64,000 nt of DNA from Oscillospiraceae bacterium. Its GTDB lineage: Bacteria; Bacillota; Clostridia; Oscillospirales; Acutalibacteraceae. The notes beneath the pieces were generated by a model, which was not told the DNA's origin, searched no databases, and saw nothing but the letters and a program-made list of their open reading frames with translations. Below, piece after piece: positions 38,003 to 46,883 of this stretch (the first letter of the stretch is position 1; the number at the start of each line of letters is the position of its first letter). Location of the stretch: positions 114,765 through 178,764 of the forward strand of contig CADCLS010000005.1 of NCBI GenBank assembly GCA_902802375.1, in the 5' to 3' direction. The translations under genes and the position numbers were made by a program.

Positions 38003-39502
38003 TCAATCCCTCCTGAACAAATCCCTTGTGTAAACTTTATGAGCCACATCGTCAAGGACACTGTCGTATCTGTTGGCGATAATACAGCCGCACATTTCTT
38101 TGAACTTTTTAAGATTGTTAACTACTTTGCTGCCAAAAAATGTCGAGCCGTTTTCAAGCGTAGGTTCATAGATCACAAGCGTTGCGCCTTTTGCCTTTAT
38201 CCGTTTCATAACGCCCTGAATTGACGACTGACGGAAATTATCAGAATTTGATTTCATAGTCAGCCTGAAAACACCCACTATAATATTATTATTCGTGCTT
38301 TCCTTATCTACAGAGTAAATATCATTATTCTGATATGCCCCCGCAATTTCCAAAACACGCTCGGCAATAAAGTCTTTTCGCGTCTTATTGGATTCTACTA
38401 TAGCATGTATCAGATTTTGCGGCACATCATCATAATTTGCCAGCAGCTGCTTGGTATCCTTAGGCAGGCAATATCCTCCGTAACCGAAGGACGGATTGTT
38501 GTAGTAATCGCCGACTCTCGGGTCTAAGCAAACGCCCTTTATAATCTGCGAAGTATTTAGCCCTTTCATCTCCGCATAGGTATCAAGCTCGTTAAAATAA
38601 GAAACGCGAAGAGCCAAATATGTGTTTACAAAGAGTTTTGTTGCCTCCGCTTCGGTAAAGCCCATAAATAGTGTTTCAACAGGGTTCTTGATAGCACCTT
38701 TTCTTAAAAGGGCTGCAAAAATCTCGGCGGATTTTCTGTTTTTATCATCAGTCCCGACAATGATTCTGCTTGGATAAAGGTTATCGTAAAGCGCTTTTGA
38801 CTCACGCAAAAACTCAGGGCTGAAAATGATATTATCCATTCCGAATTTTTCTCTGATTTGTCTTGTATACCCAACCGGAATGGTAGATTTGATAATGATT
38901 GTCGGTTTCTTTTCCTTATCAGAAGTTATCTCTTTAACAGTTGCGATGATAGATTCAACCGCCGAGCAATCAAAAAAGTTCTTTTTTGAATCATAATTGG
39001 TTGGCGCGGCTATTATTATAAAATCAGCGTTTTTATATGCGCTTACACCGTCAGTTGTAGCATTAAGGTGGAGTTTTCTTTTCCCCGATTTTGCCTCATC
39101 CAAAAACTTTTCTATATAATCGTCCTGTATAGGTGAAACAAAATTGTTTATCTTGTTAACCTTATCCTCTAAGATGTCAACTGCGGTAACGGAATTATGT
39201 TGTGAAAGCAGTACGGCAAGCGAAAGCCCCACATATCCGGTTCCGGCAACTGTAATATTATATTCTCCCGTCTTAGTCTCTTCTGCCCTTTGTTCTGTGA
39301 ATAAATCAGCAAGTTCAAAACCAAGAGCATCGGCAAGTTTTTCGATTTGCTCTATTGACGGTATATGAGTTCCGTTTTCTATGTTGCTTAAAACCGAGCG
39401 GTTGATACCCGTCATTTTAGCAAGTTGAACCTGCGTTATGCCGGTCGCCTTACGGCAGTCAACCATAATTTCCCCTAATTTTTTTATAGAAAATCTTTTC
39501 AT
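38003..39502 (-). CDS. XRE-type HTH fused to UDP-glucose 6-dehydrogenase
   Basis: 499 residues. About 8-65 is a full Cro/CI-type helix-turn-helix ([33 protein letters not shown] region). From about 82 on it is a UDP-glucose/GDP-mannose dehydrogenase: Rossmann [35 protein letters not shown], Lys in [14 protein letters not shown] and the catalytic Cys345 in [11 protein letters not shown]. The enzyme residues look complete, so UDP-glucuronate formation and DNA binding may coexist. ATG with AAAGGAGAT upstream. A palindrome lies in its own leader. A single uninterrupted reading frame joins the parts. Confidence 0.94.
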   Translation of the reverse strand: MKRFSIKKLGEIMVDCRKATGITQVQLAKMTGINRSVLSNIENGTHIPSIEQIEKLADALGFELADLFTEQRAEETKTGEYNITVAGTGYVGLSLAVLLSQHNSVTAVDILEDKVNKINNFVSPIQDDYIEKFLDEAKSGKRKLHLNATTDGVSAYKNADFIIIAAPTNYDSKKNFFDCSAVESIIATVKEITSDKEKKPTIIIKSTIPVGYTRQIREKFGMDNIIFSPEFLRESKALYDNLYPSRIIVGTDDKNRKSAEIFAALLRKGAIKNPVETLFMGFTEAEATKLFVNTYLALRVSYFNELDTYAEMKGLNTSQIIKGVCLDPRVGDYYNNPSFGYGGYCLPKDTKQLLANYDDVPQNLIHAIVESNKTRKDFIAERVLEIAGAYQNNDIYSVDKESTNNNIIVGVFRLTMKSNSDNFRQSSIQGVMKRIKAKGATLVIYEPTLENGSTFFGSKVVNNLKKFKEMCGCIIANRYDSVLDDVAHKVYTRDLFRRD

Positions 39503-39516
39503 CGTTTCTATCTCCT

Positions 39517-39535
39517 TTGTTGATATTCACAACAA
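39517..39535 (-). promoter_or_regulatory. Candidate operator for the HTH-dehydrogenase
   Basis: Inverted repeat TTGTTG-N7-CAACAA between the transcription start (about 39562) and the ribosome binding site of the fusion gene. Its size and dyad suit an XRE-family dimer. Autoregulation is inference. Confidence 0.45.
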
Positions 39536-39568
39536 CAGTTGACGCTTATATGTAAAATGTTTGATTTT

Positions 39569-39597
39569 ATGATACCACAAACAACACGGTATGTCAA
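39569..39597 (-). promoter_or_regulatory. Promoter of the HTH-dehydrogenase / epimerase operon
   Basis: TTGACA (39592-39597), 17-base spacer, TATCAT (39569-39574) on the minus strand. Confidence 0.8.
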
Positions 39598-39610
39598 TAC
39601 GCTAAATTTA

Positions 39611-39667
39611 AGGATTATAAAAAAGCTTCCTTTAGAGCACAAATACACTAAAGAAAGCTTATAATCC
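39611..39667 (-). terminator. Terminator of the sugar transferase gene
   Basis: Long hairpin: outer GGATTATA/TATAATCC, inner AAGCTT and CTTTAG/CTAAAG. On the minus strand the inner stem is followed by TTTTTTAT. It lies directly upstream of the HTH-dehydrogenase promoter. Confidence 0.75.
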
Positions 39668-39674
39668 GCAAACT

Positions 39675-40358
39675 CTATCTGCCGGTAGCCGAGAGCATAG
39701 CAAAAGGCGTTCTGAAAATGATTTTTAAATCCCCGATAGTCGTACGGTTTTCTATGTAATTCAAATCCATTTCAACCCAACGGTCAAACGGAATATCATT
39801 CCTGTTATCTGCAATCTGCCAGTCGCATGTAATACCCGGAGTTACGATAAGACGCAATTTTTCGTAATCGGTGTATTCCGAAACCTCATCGGGAAGCGGA
39901 GGACGAGGACCTACTAAACTCATATTTCCGTGAAGAACATTAAAAAGCTGTGGCAATTCGTCTACGGATAACTTACGAAAAATTTTGCCGAGCCTTGTAA
40001 TGCGAGGGTCGTCCTTCATCTTAAAAACGGGCCCGTCCATTTCGTTTTGTTCCATTAGCTCTGCTTTGCGTTTATCCGCGTCAACATACATCGTACGAAA
40101 TTTATACATATAAAACTCTTTGCCATGACGGCCAATACGAATCTGTTTATAAAAAGGACTGCCGTGCGGGTCATCCAAAAATATGGCTATGGCGACCAAA
40201 ACTATGGGAATCGTTGCAAAAATCAAAATGACCAGGGAAACAATAATGTCAAAAGTCCGCTTTTTTCGCCAATACGAGCGAAACGACTTGTTATTGACAA
40301 TTCTCGCCAATCTTTCTTCAGTTGCTTTATCAACTTTTCCGAATTCAAGATAAGGCAT
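39675..40358 (-). CDS. Undecaprenyl-phosphate sugar-1-phosphate transferase
   Basis: Initiating enzyme of polysaccharide repeat-unit assembly (bacterial sugar transferase, WbaP/EpsL core type). 227 residues: cytosolic lead-in, one membrane helix (about 38-62), then the catalytic domain with GSPFYKQIRIGRHGKEF, YKFRTMYVDAD, LRKLSVDELPQLFNVL-type sequence and SLVGPRPPLP. Short form without the extra N-terminal membrane domain. Start at MPYLEFG, with GGAGGT seven bases upstream. It has its own promoter overlapping the end of the neighbouring gene. Confidence 0.94.
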   Translation of the reverse strand: MPYLEFGKVDKATEERLARIVNNKSFRSYWRKKRTFDIIVSLVILIFATIPIVLVAIAIFLDDPHGSPFYKQIRIGRHGKEFYMYKFRTMYVDADKRKAELMEQNEMDGPVFKMKDDPRITRLGKIFRKLSVDELPQLFNVLHGNMSLVGPRPPLPDEVSEYTDYEKLRLIVTPGITCDWQIADNRNDIPFDRWVEMDLNYIENRTTIGDLKIIFRTPFAMLSATGR

Positions 40359-40393
40359 TTTTAGACCTCCAGGATATTTGCTCATCTCTGAAA

Positions 40394-40422
40394 ATTATAA
40401 TACATATTTCTGAATTTTTCAA
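40394..40422 (-). promoter_or_regulatory. Promoter of the sugar transferase gene
   Basis: TTGAAA (40417-40422), 17-base spacer, TATAAT (40394-40399) on the minus strand, overlapping the last codons of the upstream iron-sulfur protein gene. Confidence 0.75.
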
Positions 40423-41612
40423 GACCTTGACAAAAAATCATTGATTTTTCTCTTGATTTTTGATGGAATTAAATTTTTTATACCCCTTATTATGTGATCT
40501 TTCGTATGTTTTTTGTATCCGGCTTTGAACGAAGAAAAGCCGTTTGTTTTATAGCCTTCAAGCAAGCTTTGATGTTCGGGTAAAGGTGTGCTGTGCTTAA
40601 TAAGTTGTCCGTTTCTTTTCTCAACGCTTTTACGATTGGAAACAGTTAAAGACAAAACCTCTTTCGCCGTATCCAGCCATTTTTCGCCCTTTTCGGTATT
40701 AACAAGAACGCATGAAACGCCGAGGTCCGGGTCAATATCGCCGAGCTTTTTCAAAAGTTCGGTTTTTATTCCCCAATAATCGCCGAGGGTTATGTCGCCC
40801 TGTCGCTTTTCTGACGGAAAACGACAGTTATAACAGCTTTCCCTATACACTTCTCCTTTCAAAAAATAAAAATAATACGGAGATGTACCGGCATTATATT
40901 TTATTCTTTTATTTTTCGTGGTGATGGAACCCTTTGTCCCCCAGCCGTAGCATTTATCACGGAACTTTACATCTGTCAGTTCATCGATTTCTTTGCCGGA
41001 AACGAATGTGAGATCGTCCTTCAACATTTTAAGGCTCGGCACACCGTGGCAGATAATATCAACTGTTAAAAGATTTTCGTAATCTTTGCCGAGATACGAT
41101 TTAAGTCCGGAAATCTGGCAGGGCGTTCCCGAATAGCAAACAAGTTTTCCGGCGTCTAAAAGAGTTTTTGCCTCTCTGAAAGATGTTCCTATCGCACTTT
41201 GGACATACTTGGAACCTCTGAGTTTTTCAAGTTCTTCACCGCTATGAGCGGCAATATGAGAAAGGGAAAAATCTTTTTCCCACGCCGCGCCGAAAACAAC
41301 TCCCCCCTCTTGGAGAATGACATTTGCAATCGCTGAAAAAGCACCGCCCGAAGAGGATTTTTTCAGTGTTTCCCTGTCATTGATAACGCCGGCGAATACC
41401 TTTGGCTCTTTATTTTCGCCAATGCCTTTTTTATTAAATACGCATACGCTTTTGCACATTCCGCAATTAACACAAAGTTCTTCTTGCACTTTAGGATAAA
41501 TAAAACCCACCTCATTCTCAATCATTACGATTGCATCTTTAGGGCAAATATTAAGACATGCGGCACAACCGCAACACTCATTTGGATTTTTAATGTCGAT
41601 ACAGTTTTTCAT
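40419..41612 (-). CDS. Ferredoxin-domain protein of the F420H2 dehydrogenase beta-subunit family
   Basis: 397 residues. Two 4Fe-4S clusters at the N-terminus (CCGCAACLNICP, CVNCGMCKSVC). Then come the two domains of the coenzyme F420 hydrogenase/dehydrogenase beta-subunit family (SSSGGAFSAIA, YSGTPCQISGLK, TVDIICHGVPS). Further cysteines in ESCYNCRFPSEKRQGDITLGDYWG. In Clostridia this family occurs in capsule loci next to polysaccharide pyruvyl transferases, one of which is encoded 8 kb away. The redox reaction is unknown. ATG with GGAG seven bases upstream. Confidence 0.88.
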   Translation of the reverse strand: MKNCIDIKNPNECCGCAACLNICPKDAIVMIENEVGFIYPKVQEELCVNCGMCKSVCVFNKKGIGENKEPKVFAGVINDRETLKKSSSGGAFSAIANVILQEGGVVFGAAWEKDFSLSHIAAHSGEELEKLRGSKYVQSAIGTSFREAKTLLDAGKLVCYSGTPCQISGLKSYLGKDYENLLTVDIICHGVPSLKMLKDDLTFVSGKEIDELTDVKFRDKCYGWGTKGSITTKNKRIKYNAGTSPYYFYFLKGEVYRESCYNCRFPSEKRQGDITLGDYWGIKTELLKKLGDIDPDLGVSCVLVNTEKGEKWLDTAKEVLSLTVSNRKSVEKRNGQLIKHSTPLPEHQSLLEGYKTNGFSSFKAGYKKHTKDHIIRGIKNLIPSKIKRKINDFLSRS

Positions 41613-41664
41613 AATAATTCTCCGATAATTTTAATATTTATTTAATATTTTACAGGCATAAAAG

Positions 41665-41693
41665 TTGAATATTATAAGCAATTGTGTTATAAT
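41665..41693 (+). promoter_or_regulatory. Promoter of the plus-strand glycosyltransferase/Wzx genes
   Basis: TTGAAT (41665-41670), 17-base spacer, TATAAT (41688-41693). Because it lies inside the open frame, the true start of the downstream gene must be after about 41700. Confidence 0.75.
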
Positions 41694-41739
41694 AAGTTTT
41701 AATGTCGAAAAAATCAATAATCAAATCGGGTGTTACATC

Positions 41740-42888
41740 GTGAAGATTGCAATGATAGGGCACAAACGAATACCAACCAGAAGCGGCGGTGTAGAAGTTG
41801 TTGTTGAAGAGTTGTCAACAAGAATGGCTGAAAAAGGCAACGATGTCGTAGTTTACAACCGCCGGTGCAGTGAGGAAAAAATCAGTAATTACCGTAAAGT
41901 TAAAATTATCGAGGTAAAGACTTTTGAGAGGTCGTCGCTTAACGCTCTTGTTTATTCGTTTTTTGCAACATTAAAATGCATTTTCAACAAATATGATGTT
42001 ATCCATTTTCACGCCGAGGGACCGTGTGCTATGATCCCCCTTGCAAAACTTTTCGGCAAAAAAGTTGTCGCTACAATACACGGGCTTGACTGGCAGAGAA
42101 GTAAGTGGGGCGGTTTTGCTTCAAAATACATAATGTTCGGCGAAAAGATGGCGGCAAAGCACGCCGATAAGGTTATCGTTTTATCTGAAAATGTTAAAAA
42201 CTACTTCAAGGAAACCTACGGATGCGATGCGGTTTTAATTCCTAACGGTATAAATCCCGTTGTTCGTGAAGAGGCAAATATTATAACCGAAAAGTTCGGC
42301 ATTGAAAAAGACGGGTATATTTTGTTTTTGGCGCGCATAACCCCCGAAAAGGGACTTGATTATCTGATTGACGCATATAAGTCAATAAATACCGATAAGA
42401 AACTTGTAATTGCCGGAAGCATACATCCCGAAACGGAATATATATCTTCGATCCTCAGAAAGGCAAAAGGAAACAAAAATATAATCTTTACTGATTTTGT
42501 AAGCGGAAAAACTCTGGCGGAATTGTTTTCAAACTGCTATGTATATGTCCTCCCGAGTGATATTGAAGGTATGCCGATGAGCTTGCTTGAAGCGGTTGGG
42601 TATGACGCAAGGGTGATAGTAAGCGATATTGCCGAAAACACCGATTGCCTTGACGGTTACGGAAACTCGTTTTCAAAGGGTGACACGAAGTCCCTTGAAA
42701 ATATATTGAGCTTTTGCCTTAAAAACAGCGAACTTAAAAACAGCGATTTTAAACCCGGCGTTTCTCCGCTTGAAGTTCAAGAAAAGCGTGAGGAACTTAT
42801 GGCGAAATACGACTGGAACAACATTACCGATTTAACGCTTGGCGTTTATGAATCGGTGCAAAGAAAAAAATCATCAAAAACAAAGTGA
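41740..42888 (+). CDS. Glycosyltransferase family 4
   Basis: GT-B fold sugar transferase of 382 residues. Acceptor-side KIAMIGHKRIPTRSGGVEVVVEEL at the start, HGLDWQRSKWGGFAS, donor-side FLARITPEKGLDYLIDAYK and the E-x7-E segment LPSDIEGMPMSLLEAVGYDA. The GTG start is chosen because it directly precedes the conserved beta strand and lies downstream of the promoter; the ribosome binding site (GGGTG) is weak. It adds a sugar to the lipid-linked repeat unit; the sugar is unknown. Four bases precede the flippase gene. Confidence 0.9.
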   Translation: MKIAMIGHKRIPTRSGGVEVVVEELSTRMAEKGNDVVVYNRRCSEEKISNYRKVKIIEVKTFERSSLNALVYSFFATLKCIFNKYDVIHFHAEGPCAMIPLAKLFGKKVVATIHGLDWQRSKWGGFASKYIMFGEKMAAKHADKVIVLSENVKNYFKETYGCDAVLIPNGINPVVREEANIITEKFGIEKDGYILFLARITPEKGLDYLIDAYKSINTDKKLVIAGSIHPETEYISSILRKAKGNKNIIFTDFVSGKTLAELFSNCYVYVLPSDIEGMPMSLLEAVGYDARVIVSDIAENTDCLDGYGNSFSKGDTKSLENILSFCLKNSELKNSDFKPGVSPLEVQEKREELMAKYDWNNITDLTLGVYESVQRKKSSKTK

Positions 42889-42892
42889 TATT

Positions 42893-44443
42893 ATGGCTAC
42901 AAGAACACAACACGCAAAAAGGAATATAGTTACTTCGGTAATCAACAAACTGGTTATTATGCTGACTAATTTTGTTATGAGAACCGTTCTCATTTACTAT
43001 CTCGGCAAGGTCTATTTGGGGCTTGATAGTTTGTTTACCTCTATTTTGCAGATACTTTCACTCTCTGAACTCGGAATAAGCTCTGCAATGGTTTACAGTA
43101 TGTATAAACCGCTTGCCGAAAACGATACGGCTACGGTTTGCGCACTGCTTAAGCTTTACCGCACGGTTTACCGCTGGATAGCGGTTGCTATGACCGTTAT
43201 GGGCCTTGCGATAATGCCGTTTCTGCACATTATAGTAAAAAAAGATTTGCCTGACGGACTTAATCTTTATTTCCTTTTTCTCATAAATCTCGGAAATACG
43301 GTTTTATCCTATCTCCTGTTTTCATACCGCTCATCGCTTTTTACGGCGGACCAGAAGTATTCCGTAAACAACAATATATATTCAATTTCAAAAGTAGGCA
43401 CTACGGTAATTCAGATTATTGCAATTATTCTTTTGCGAAATCACAGTTATGTGGCATACTACTTCTACTCACTGGCGCTGCCGCTTACAACAATACTTAA
43501 AAATCTTGCACTTTATATACTTTCAAACAAAATGTATCCGCAGTATCGCTGCGAAGGTTCTGTTCCGAAATCTGAGATCGACAATATCAAAAAGCGCGTT
43601 GCCGGAATGTTTTTGCATAAGGTCAGCTTTGTTTTCAGAAACTCGCTTGACAGTATTGTTATTTCGGCGTTTTTAGGTCTTGAAATACTCGGCCAGTATA
43701 ACAGTTATTATTTTATCATAAATGCAATATCCGGCATTATGATTTTGGTTTCAAACAGCGTAACGGCGTCGGTCGGAAATTCGATTGTTGTAGAAGACAA
43801 AAAGAAGAATTATGCAGATTTTAATAAACTGCAACTGCTTTATATGTGGCTCACATCGTGGCTTACGGTCGGATTCGCCGGTTGTCTGCAGCCGTTTATA
43901 AAGCTCTGGCTCGGCAAGAATATGATGTTCGGCGACGGTATAATGGTTATATTCTGCATTTATTTCTTTTCAACTCATTTCAGCCGTGTCTGTCATATTT
44001 ACCGTGACGCCGCCGGACTTTGGTGGCAGGACAGATACCGTCCCATTGTAGAAACGGTTGTAAATTTATCGCTTAACATACTGCTTGTCCGTTTTATAGG
44101 TGTGAGCGGCGTTATGCTTTCAACAATTTTCTGCATTGTTTTCATTGAAGGAACCTGGGGAACAAGAATACTCTTCAAGCATTATTTTACTGAGGAAAAA
44201 CAATCGGTATATATGCTGAAGCTTCTTTGGACCTGGATTATAACCGCTGCCGCGGGGGCGGCCTGCTATTTAATTTGCAAGGCCATAAAGCTTACCGGTA
44301 TTCCCGCCTTTATTGTTTACGGAATTATTGCAACCATAATAGCCAACGCAGTTTACGCGGTCGGCAACAGCATTCTTCCCGAATTTAAATCTACGGTTAA
44401 ATTTGCGCTCAAGCTCGTTGGAATAAAAAAAGGCGGAAATTAA
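42893..44443 (+). CDS. Polysaccharide flippase (Wzx-like, MOP superfamily)
   Basis: Moves lipid-linked repeat units across the membrane. 516 residues with about 12-14 hydrophobic helices, starting with a short basic tail (MATRTQHAKRNI) and a family-like first helix (LTNFVMRTVLIYYLGKVYLGLDSLFTS). Weak ribosome binding site; likely coupled to the upstream glycosyltransferase. Its stop codon overlaps that of the convergent TagF-like gene. Confidence 0.9.
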   Translation: MATRTQHAKRNIVTSVINKLVIMLTNFVMRTVLIYYLGKVYLGLDSLFTSILQILSLSELGISSAMVYSMYKPLAENDTATVCALLKLYRTVYRWIAVAMTVMGLAIMPFLHIIVKKDLPDGLNLYFLFLINLGNTVLSYLLFSYRSSLFTADQKYSVNNNIYSISKVGTTVIQIIAIILLRNHSYVAYYFYSLALPLTTILKNLALYILSNKMYPQYRCEGSVPKSEIDNIKKRVAGMFLHKVSFVFRNSLDSIVISAFLGLEILGQYNSYYFIINAISGIMILVSNSVTASVGNSIVVEDKKKNYADFNKLQLLYMWLTSWLTVGFAGCLQPFIKLWLGKNMMFGDGIMVIFCIYFFSTHFSRVCHIYRDAAGLWWQDRYRPIVETVVNLSLNILLVRFIGVSGVMLSTIFCIVFIEGTWGTRILFKHYFTEEKQSVYMLKLLWTWIITAAAGAACYLICKAIKLTGIPAFIVYGIIATIIANAVYAVGNSILPEFKSTVKFALKLVGIKKGGN

Positions 44444-45624
44444 ACAGATTGTTTATCTAACAATTTACAAATTTCTTCAAAATTTCGCTTACAGTTATCG
44501 GAATCGTCAAATTTAAAAAACGAGTTCATTCTGTCAAGGTAGATTTTATCGGGGTTAAGACCGTTATTTATGATATGCCTCAAACTGTCAATAACCTCGT
44601 CCTCCGTTTCGGCAATATTTCCAAAGCCGTCCCGCTTGTATTCAAAATAACCCTGTTTATAATGTCCGTTCCTGAATTCCGATTCATCATACTGAAAGAA
44701 AACAACCGGTTTTCTCATATAGGCATAATCAAAGAAAACGCTTGAATAGTCGGTTACAAGAATATCGCTGTTTATCAGCAGGTCCTGAACATCGTTATTC
44801 CTAAAATCTGCGATGTGAACCCTTTGGGCGTTTGTATTAAAGCAGTCAAGAAAACGGTGAACCTCAAAATGAGGGTAGAAAATCAGTTCATAGTCATACT
44901 CTTCGAGCAATTCCGAAAGTTTTTTACTGTTTAAAAACGAATTGTATTTCTTAAAATATTCACTTTGCGCAAATGTATTTCTGTTACAGGTGCGAAGTGC
45001 CGAACGCCAGGTAGGCATAAACAGAATTTTGCGGGTGGGTTGTTCATTTTTCCTTAAATTATCATATCTGCAAAGCCCCGTGAGTTTGAGAACGCCTGGC
45101 TTGTATCCGAAAACCTTATCGATATATTCATATTCCGGGACGGCCGAGCAAACAAACATATCGATATTTGTCTGGTCGGCATGGCAAAATCCCAAATCGT
45201 CTTTAATAATTCCGTGCTGGAGAAAAATCTTTTTCGATTTATCGGGGAACAGCTTTCCGAACTTGTGGAAAAAGAGTATATCGGGGGAATATCCGTCAAT
45301 ATGAGTGCTGACCTTGACTTTGGCGAGGATAAACGCAAGGTAATGCTTAAAACTTCCGTATGGAATAAGATTGCCCAGCGGCGCAACCTTTTTGCGATCG
45401 GGAGAATCTTTTGAAATAATATAAACCGAATTGATTTCAGGGTGAGCATTTCTTAAATACTTAAAGAAATGATAGCCGTTATCGCGTGCGTCAATACCCC
45501 TTTCGGAAACAATCCAAAGGTCCTTGTATTCTTCGCTGTGCCGCAAAAAAACACTTACTGTTTCAGCGGCTATCATAACTAAAAAAACCTTTATGTAGAT
45601 AAACAATCTTTTGATTTTATACAT
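44440..45624 (-). CDS. CDP-glycerol glycerophosphotransferase (TagF-like)
   Basis: 394 residues. N-terminal amphipathic/hydrophobic helix, then the GT-B-like TagF domain: LQHGIIKDDLGF with the catalytic His, GLCRYDNL, FMPTWR, FYPHFEVHRF and LVTDYSSVFFDYAY. Predicted to transfer glycerol- or ribitol-phosphate from the CDP donor to a glycan. Start at MYKIKRLF, after AAGGTGGGG. It is alone on the minus strand in the middle of plus-strand genes and has a consensus promoter, suggesting a separately acquired module. No CDP-glycerol synthase gene is in the window. Confidence 0.9.
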   Translation of the reverse strand: MYKIKRLFIYIKVFLVMIAAETVSVFLRHSEEYKDLWIVSERGIDARDNGYHFFKYLRNAHPEINSVYIISKDSPDRKKVAPLGNLIPYGSFKHYLAFILAKVKVSTHIDGYSPDILFFHKFGKLFPDKSKKIFLQHGIIKDDLGFCHADQTNIDMFVCSAVPEYEYIDKVFGYKPGVLKLTGLCRYDNLRKNEQPTRKILFMPTWRSALRTCNRNTFAQSEYFKKYNSFLNSKKLSELLEEYDYELIFYPHFEVHRFLDCFNTNAQRVHIADFRNNDVQDLLINSDILVTDYSSVFFDYAYMRKPVVFFQYDESEFRNGHYKQGYFEYKRDGFGNIAETEDEVIDSLRHIINNGLNPDKIYLDRMNSFFKFDDSDNCKRNFEEICKLLDKQSV

Positions 45625-45655
45625 AATTTTCCCCACCTTAACGAGATCACTTGAT

Positions 45656-45684
45656 ATTATACGCTTTAAGAAAAATATTGTCAA
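45656..45684 (-). promoter_or_regulatory. Promoter of the TagF-like gene
   Basis: TTGACA (45679-45684), 17-base spacer, TATAAT (45656-45661) on the minus strand. An inverted repeat AAGGTAA-N13-TTACCTT (45683-45709) overlaps the -35 and could be an operator. Confidence 0.85.
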
Positions 45685-45750
45685 GGTAAGCCCAAATCGG
45701 CGTTACCTTTAAAAAAGCAGACCAACCTTCTGCGGAAAGGACTGTGTGTT

Positions 45751-46854
45751 ATGGCAATTAAACTGACTATCGGCACAGCGGTTTATAATTTGGATGAACG
45801 CTTTTTGCGTGAACATATTGAAGGAATATTAAAGCAGCTGAACGACAGGGCGGAACTGCTTCTTATAGATGATTGCTCAACCGATAATTCGGGCGCAGTC
45901 TGCAGAGAATATGCTGAAAAATACGATAATGTAAGATATATAAATATGGGCAAAAACGGCGGGCTCAGTGCCGTTCGAAACCGCACAATAACAGAGGCGG
46001 CGGGCGAGTGGATATTCTTTGCCGACGGTGACGACCTGCTTTCGGAGCACTTTATTGAAACAGCGCTTAAATTCAGCGATGCACCGCAAGATGTTATAAT
46101 TATCGAGCGGCTTAAATTTGCTATAAAAAAACCGGAGGAACAATCCTGTAGGGTAACCGAACTTAACTGTTTGCCGGCGGAAGCGGGAAGACAACTCAGC
46201 ATATCCTGCCTTTGCCTTGACCAGACCATAACGGAAGAAATCGGGCTACCTTCCCGCGCGTTTTATCACGCGGCGTGGGGAGCGCTTTACAGAAAAGAGT
46301 TCTTAATAAACAACAACCTTTTGTTCCCCGTAGGGCAGAAAAAGGCGCAGGACTCTGTTTTCAACACTAAAGCGTATTACTGCGCTAAAAAAATCGCATA
46401 CCTGCCGTATGTAATGTATTACTACCGCAATAACCCCGGCGGTATAACAAGACGGTACAGTGCAAACCTGCAGGAGATATTCGCAATGCTTATCGGTCAT
46501 TTTGAAAACTGCATTGAAGAGTTTTACGGGAGCGATACCGATGTAAGAAAAAGATTTAACAACCAGCGTATTATGTCGATAGTAATGGATTATATGCGGC
46601 TTAATATTTTTCATAAGGACAACCCGAAGTCCAAAGCACAACGAAAAGAAGATTTCTTAAACTTTATTGAAAGCGAACCGTATAAGAGTGCAATAGCAGG
46701 CTTTGACCCGAAAGAAAGCGACAGGTGGGAATGGCTTTTAGTGATTTCGCTTATAAAAAAGAAAAGATTTAAGACACTTGATATGTTTGTCGGCAAAGAC
46801 AGGGCGTTCAGTCTTTTAAGCGGTGCATACAAACAGATTAAAAAAAGAGTCTGA
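45751..46854 (+). CDS. Glycosyltransferase family 2
   Basis: GT-A fold transferase of 367 residues: IGTAVYNLDERFLREHIEG, LLIDDCSTDNSG and the metal-binding FADGDDLLS. A long C-terminal region follows, with RRYSANLQEI and no membrane helices. Adds a sugar in the repeat unit. ATG after AAAGGA. First of a plus-strand run that continues to the Wzz-like genes. Confidence 0.92.
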   Translation: MAIKLTIGTAVYNLDERFLREHIEGILKQLNDRAELLLIDDCSTDNSGAVCREYAEKYDNVRYINMGKNGGLSAVRNRTITEAAGEWIFFADGDDLLSEHFIETALKFSDAPQDVIIIERLKFAIKKPEEQSCRVTELNCLPAEAGRQLSISCLCLDQTITEEIGLPSRAFYHAAWGALYRKEFLINNNLLFPVGQKKAQDSVFNTKAYYCAKKIAYLPYVMYYYRNNPGGITRRYSANLQEIFAMLIGHFENCIEEFYGSDTDVRKRFNNQRIMSIVMDYMRLNIFHKDNPKSKAQRKEDFLNFIESEPYKSAIAGFDPKESDRWEWLLVISLIKKKRFKTLDMFVGKDRAFSLLSGAYKQIKKRV

Positions 46855-46883
46855 ATTAAGATATAAAGCCGGGAGGTGAGAAT

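Noticed and set aside
41665-41739. N-terminal extension of the GT4 glycosyltransferase
   Set aside because: The extension overlaps a TTGAAT-N17-TATAAT promoter and is not GT-like; the GTG at 41740 sits at the conserved first strand.
41795-41825. TTGTTG and CAACAA words resembling the HTH-dehydrogenase operator
   Set aside because: They lie inside the glycosyltransferase coding sequence (Val-Val-Glu-Glu-Leu-Ser codons) with different spacing, so they are probably chance.
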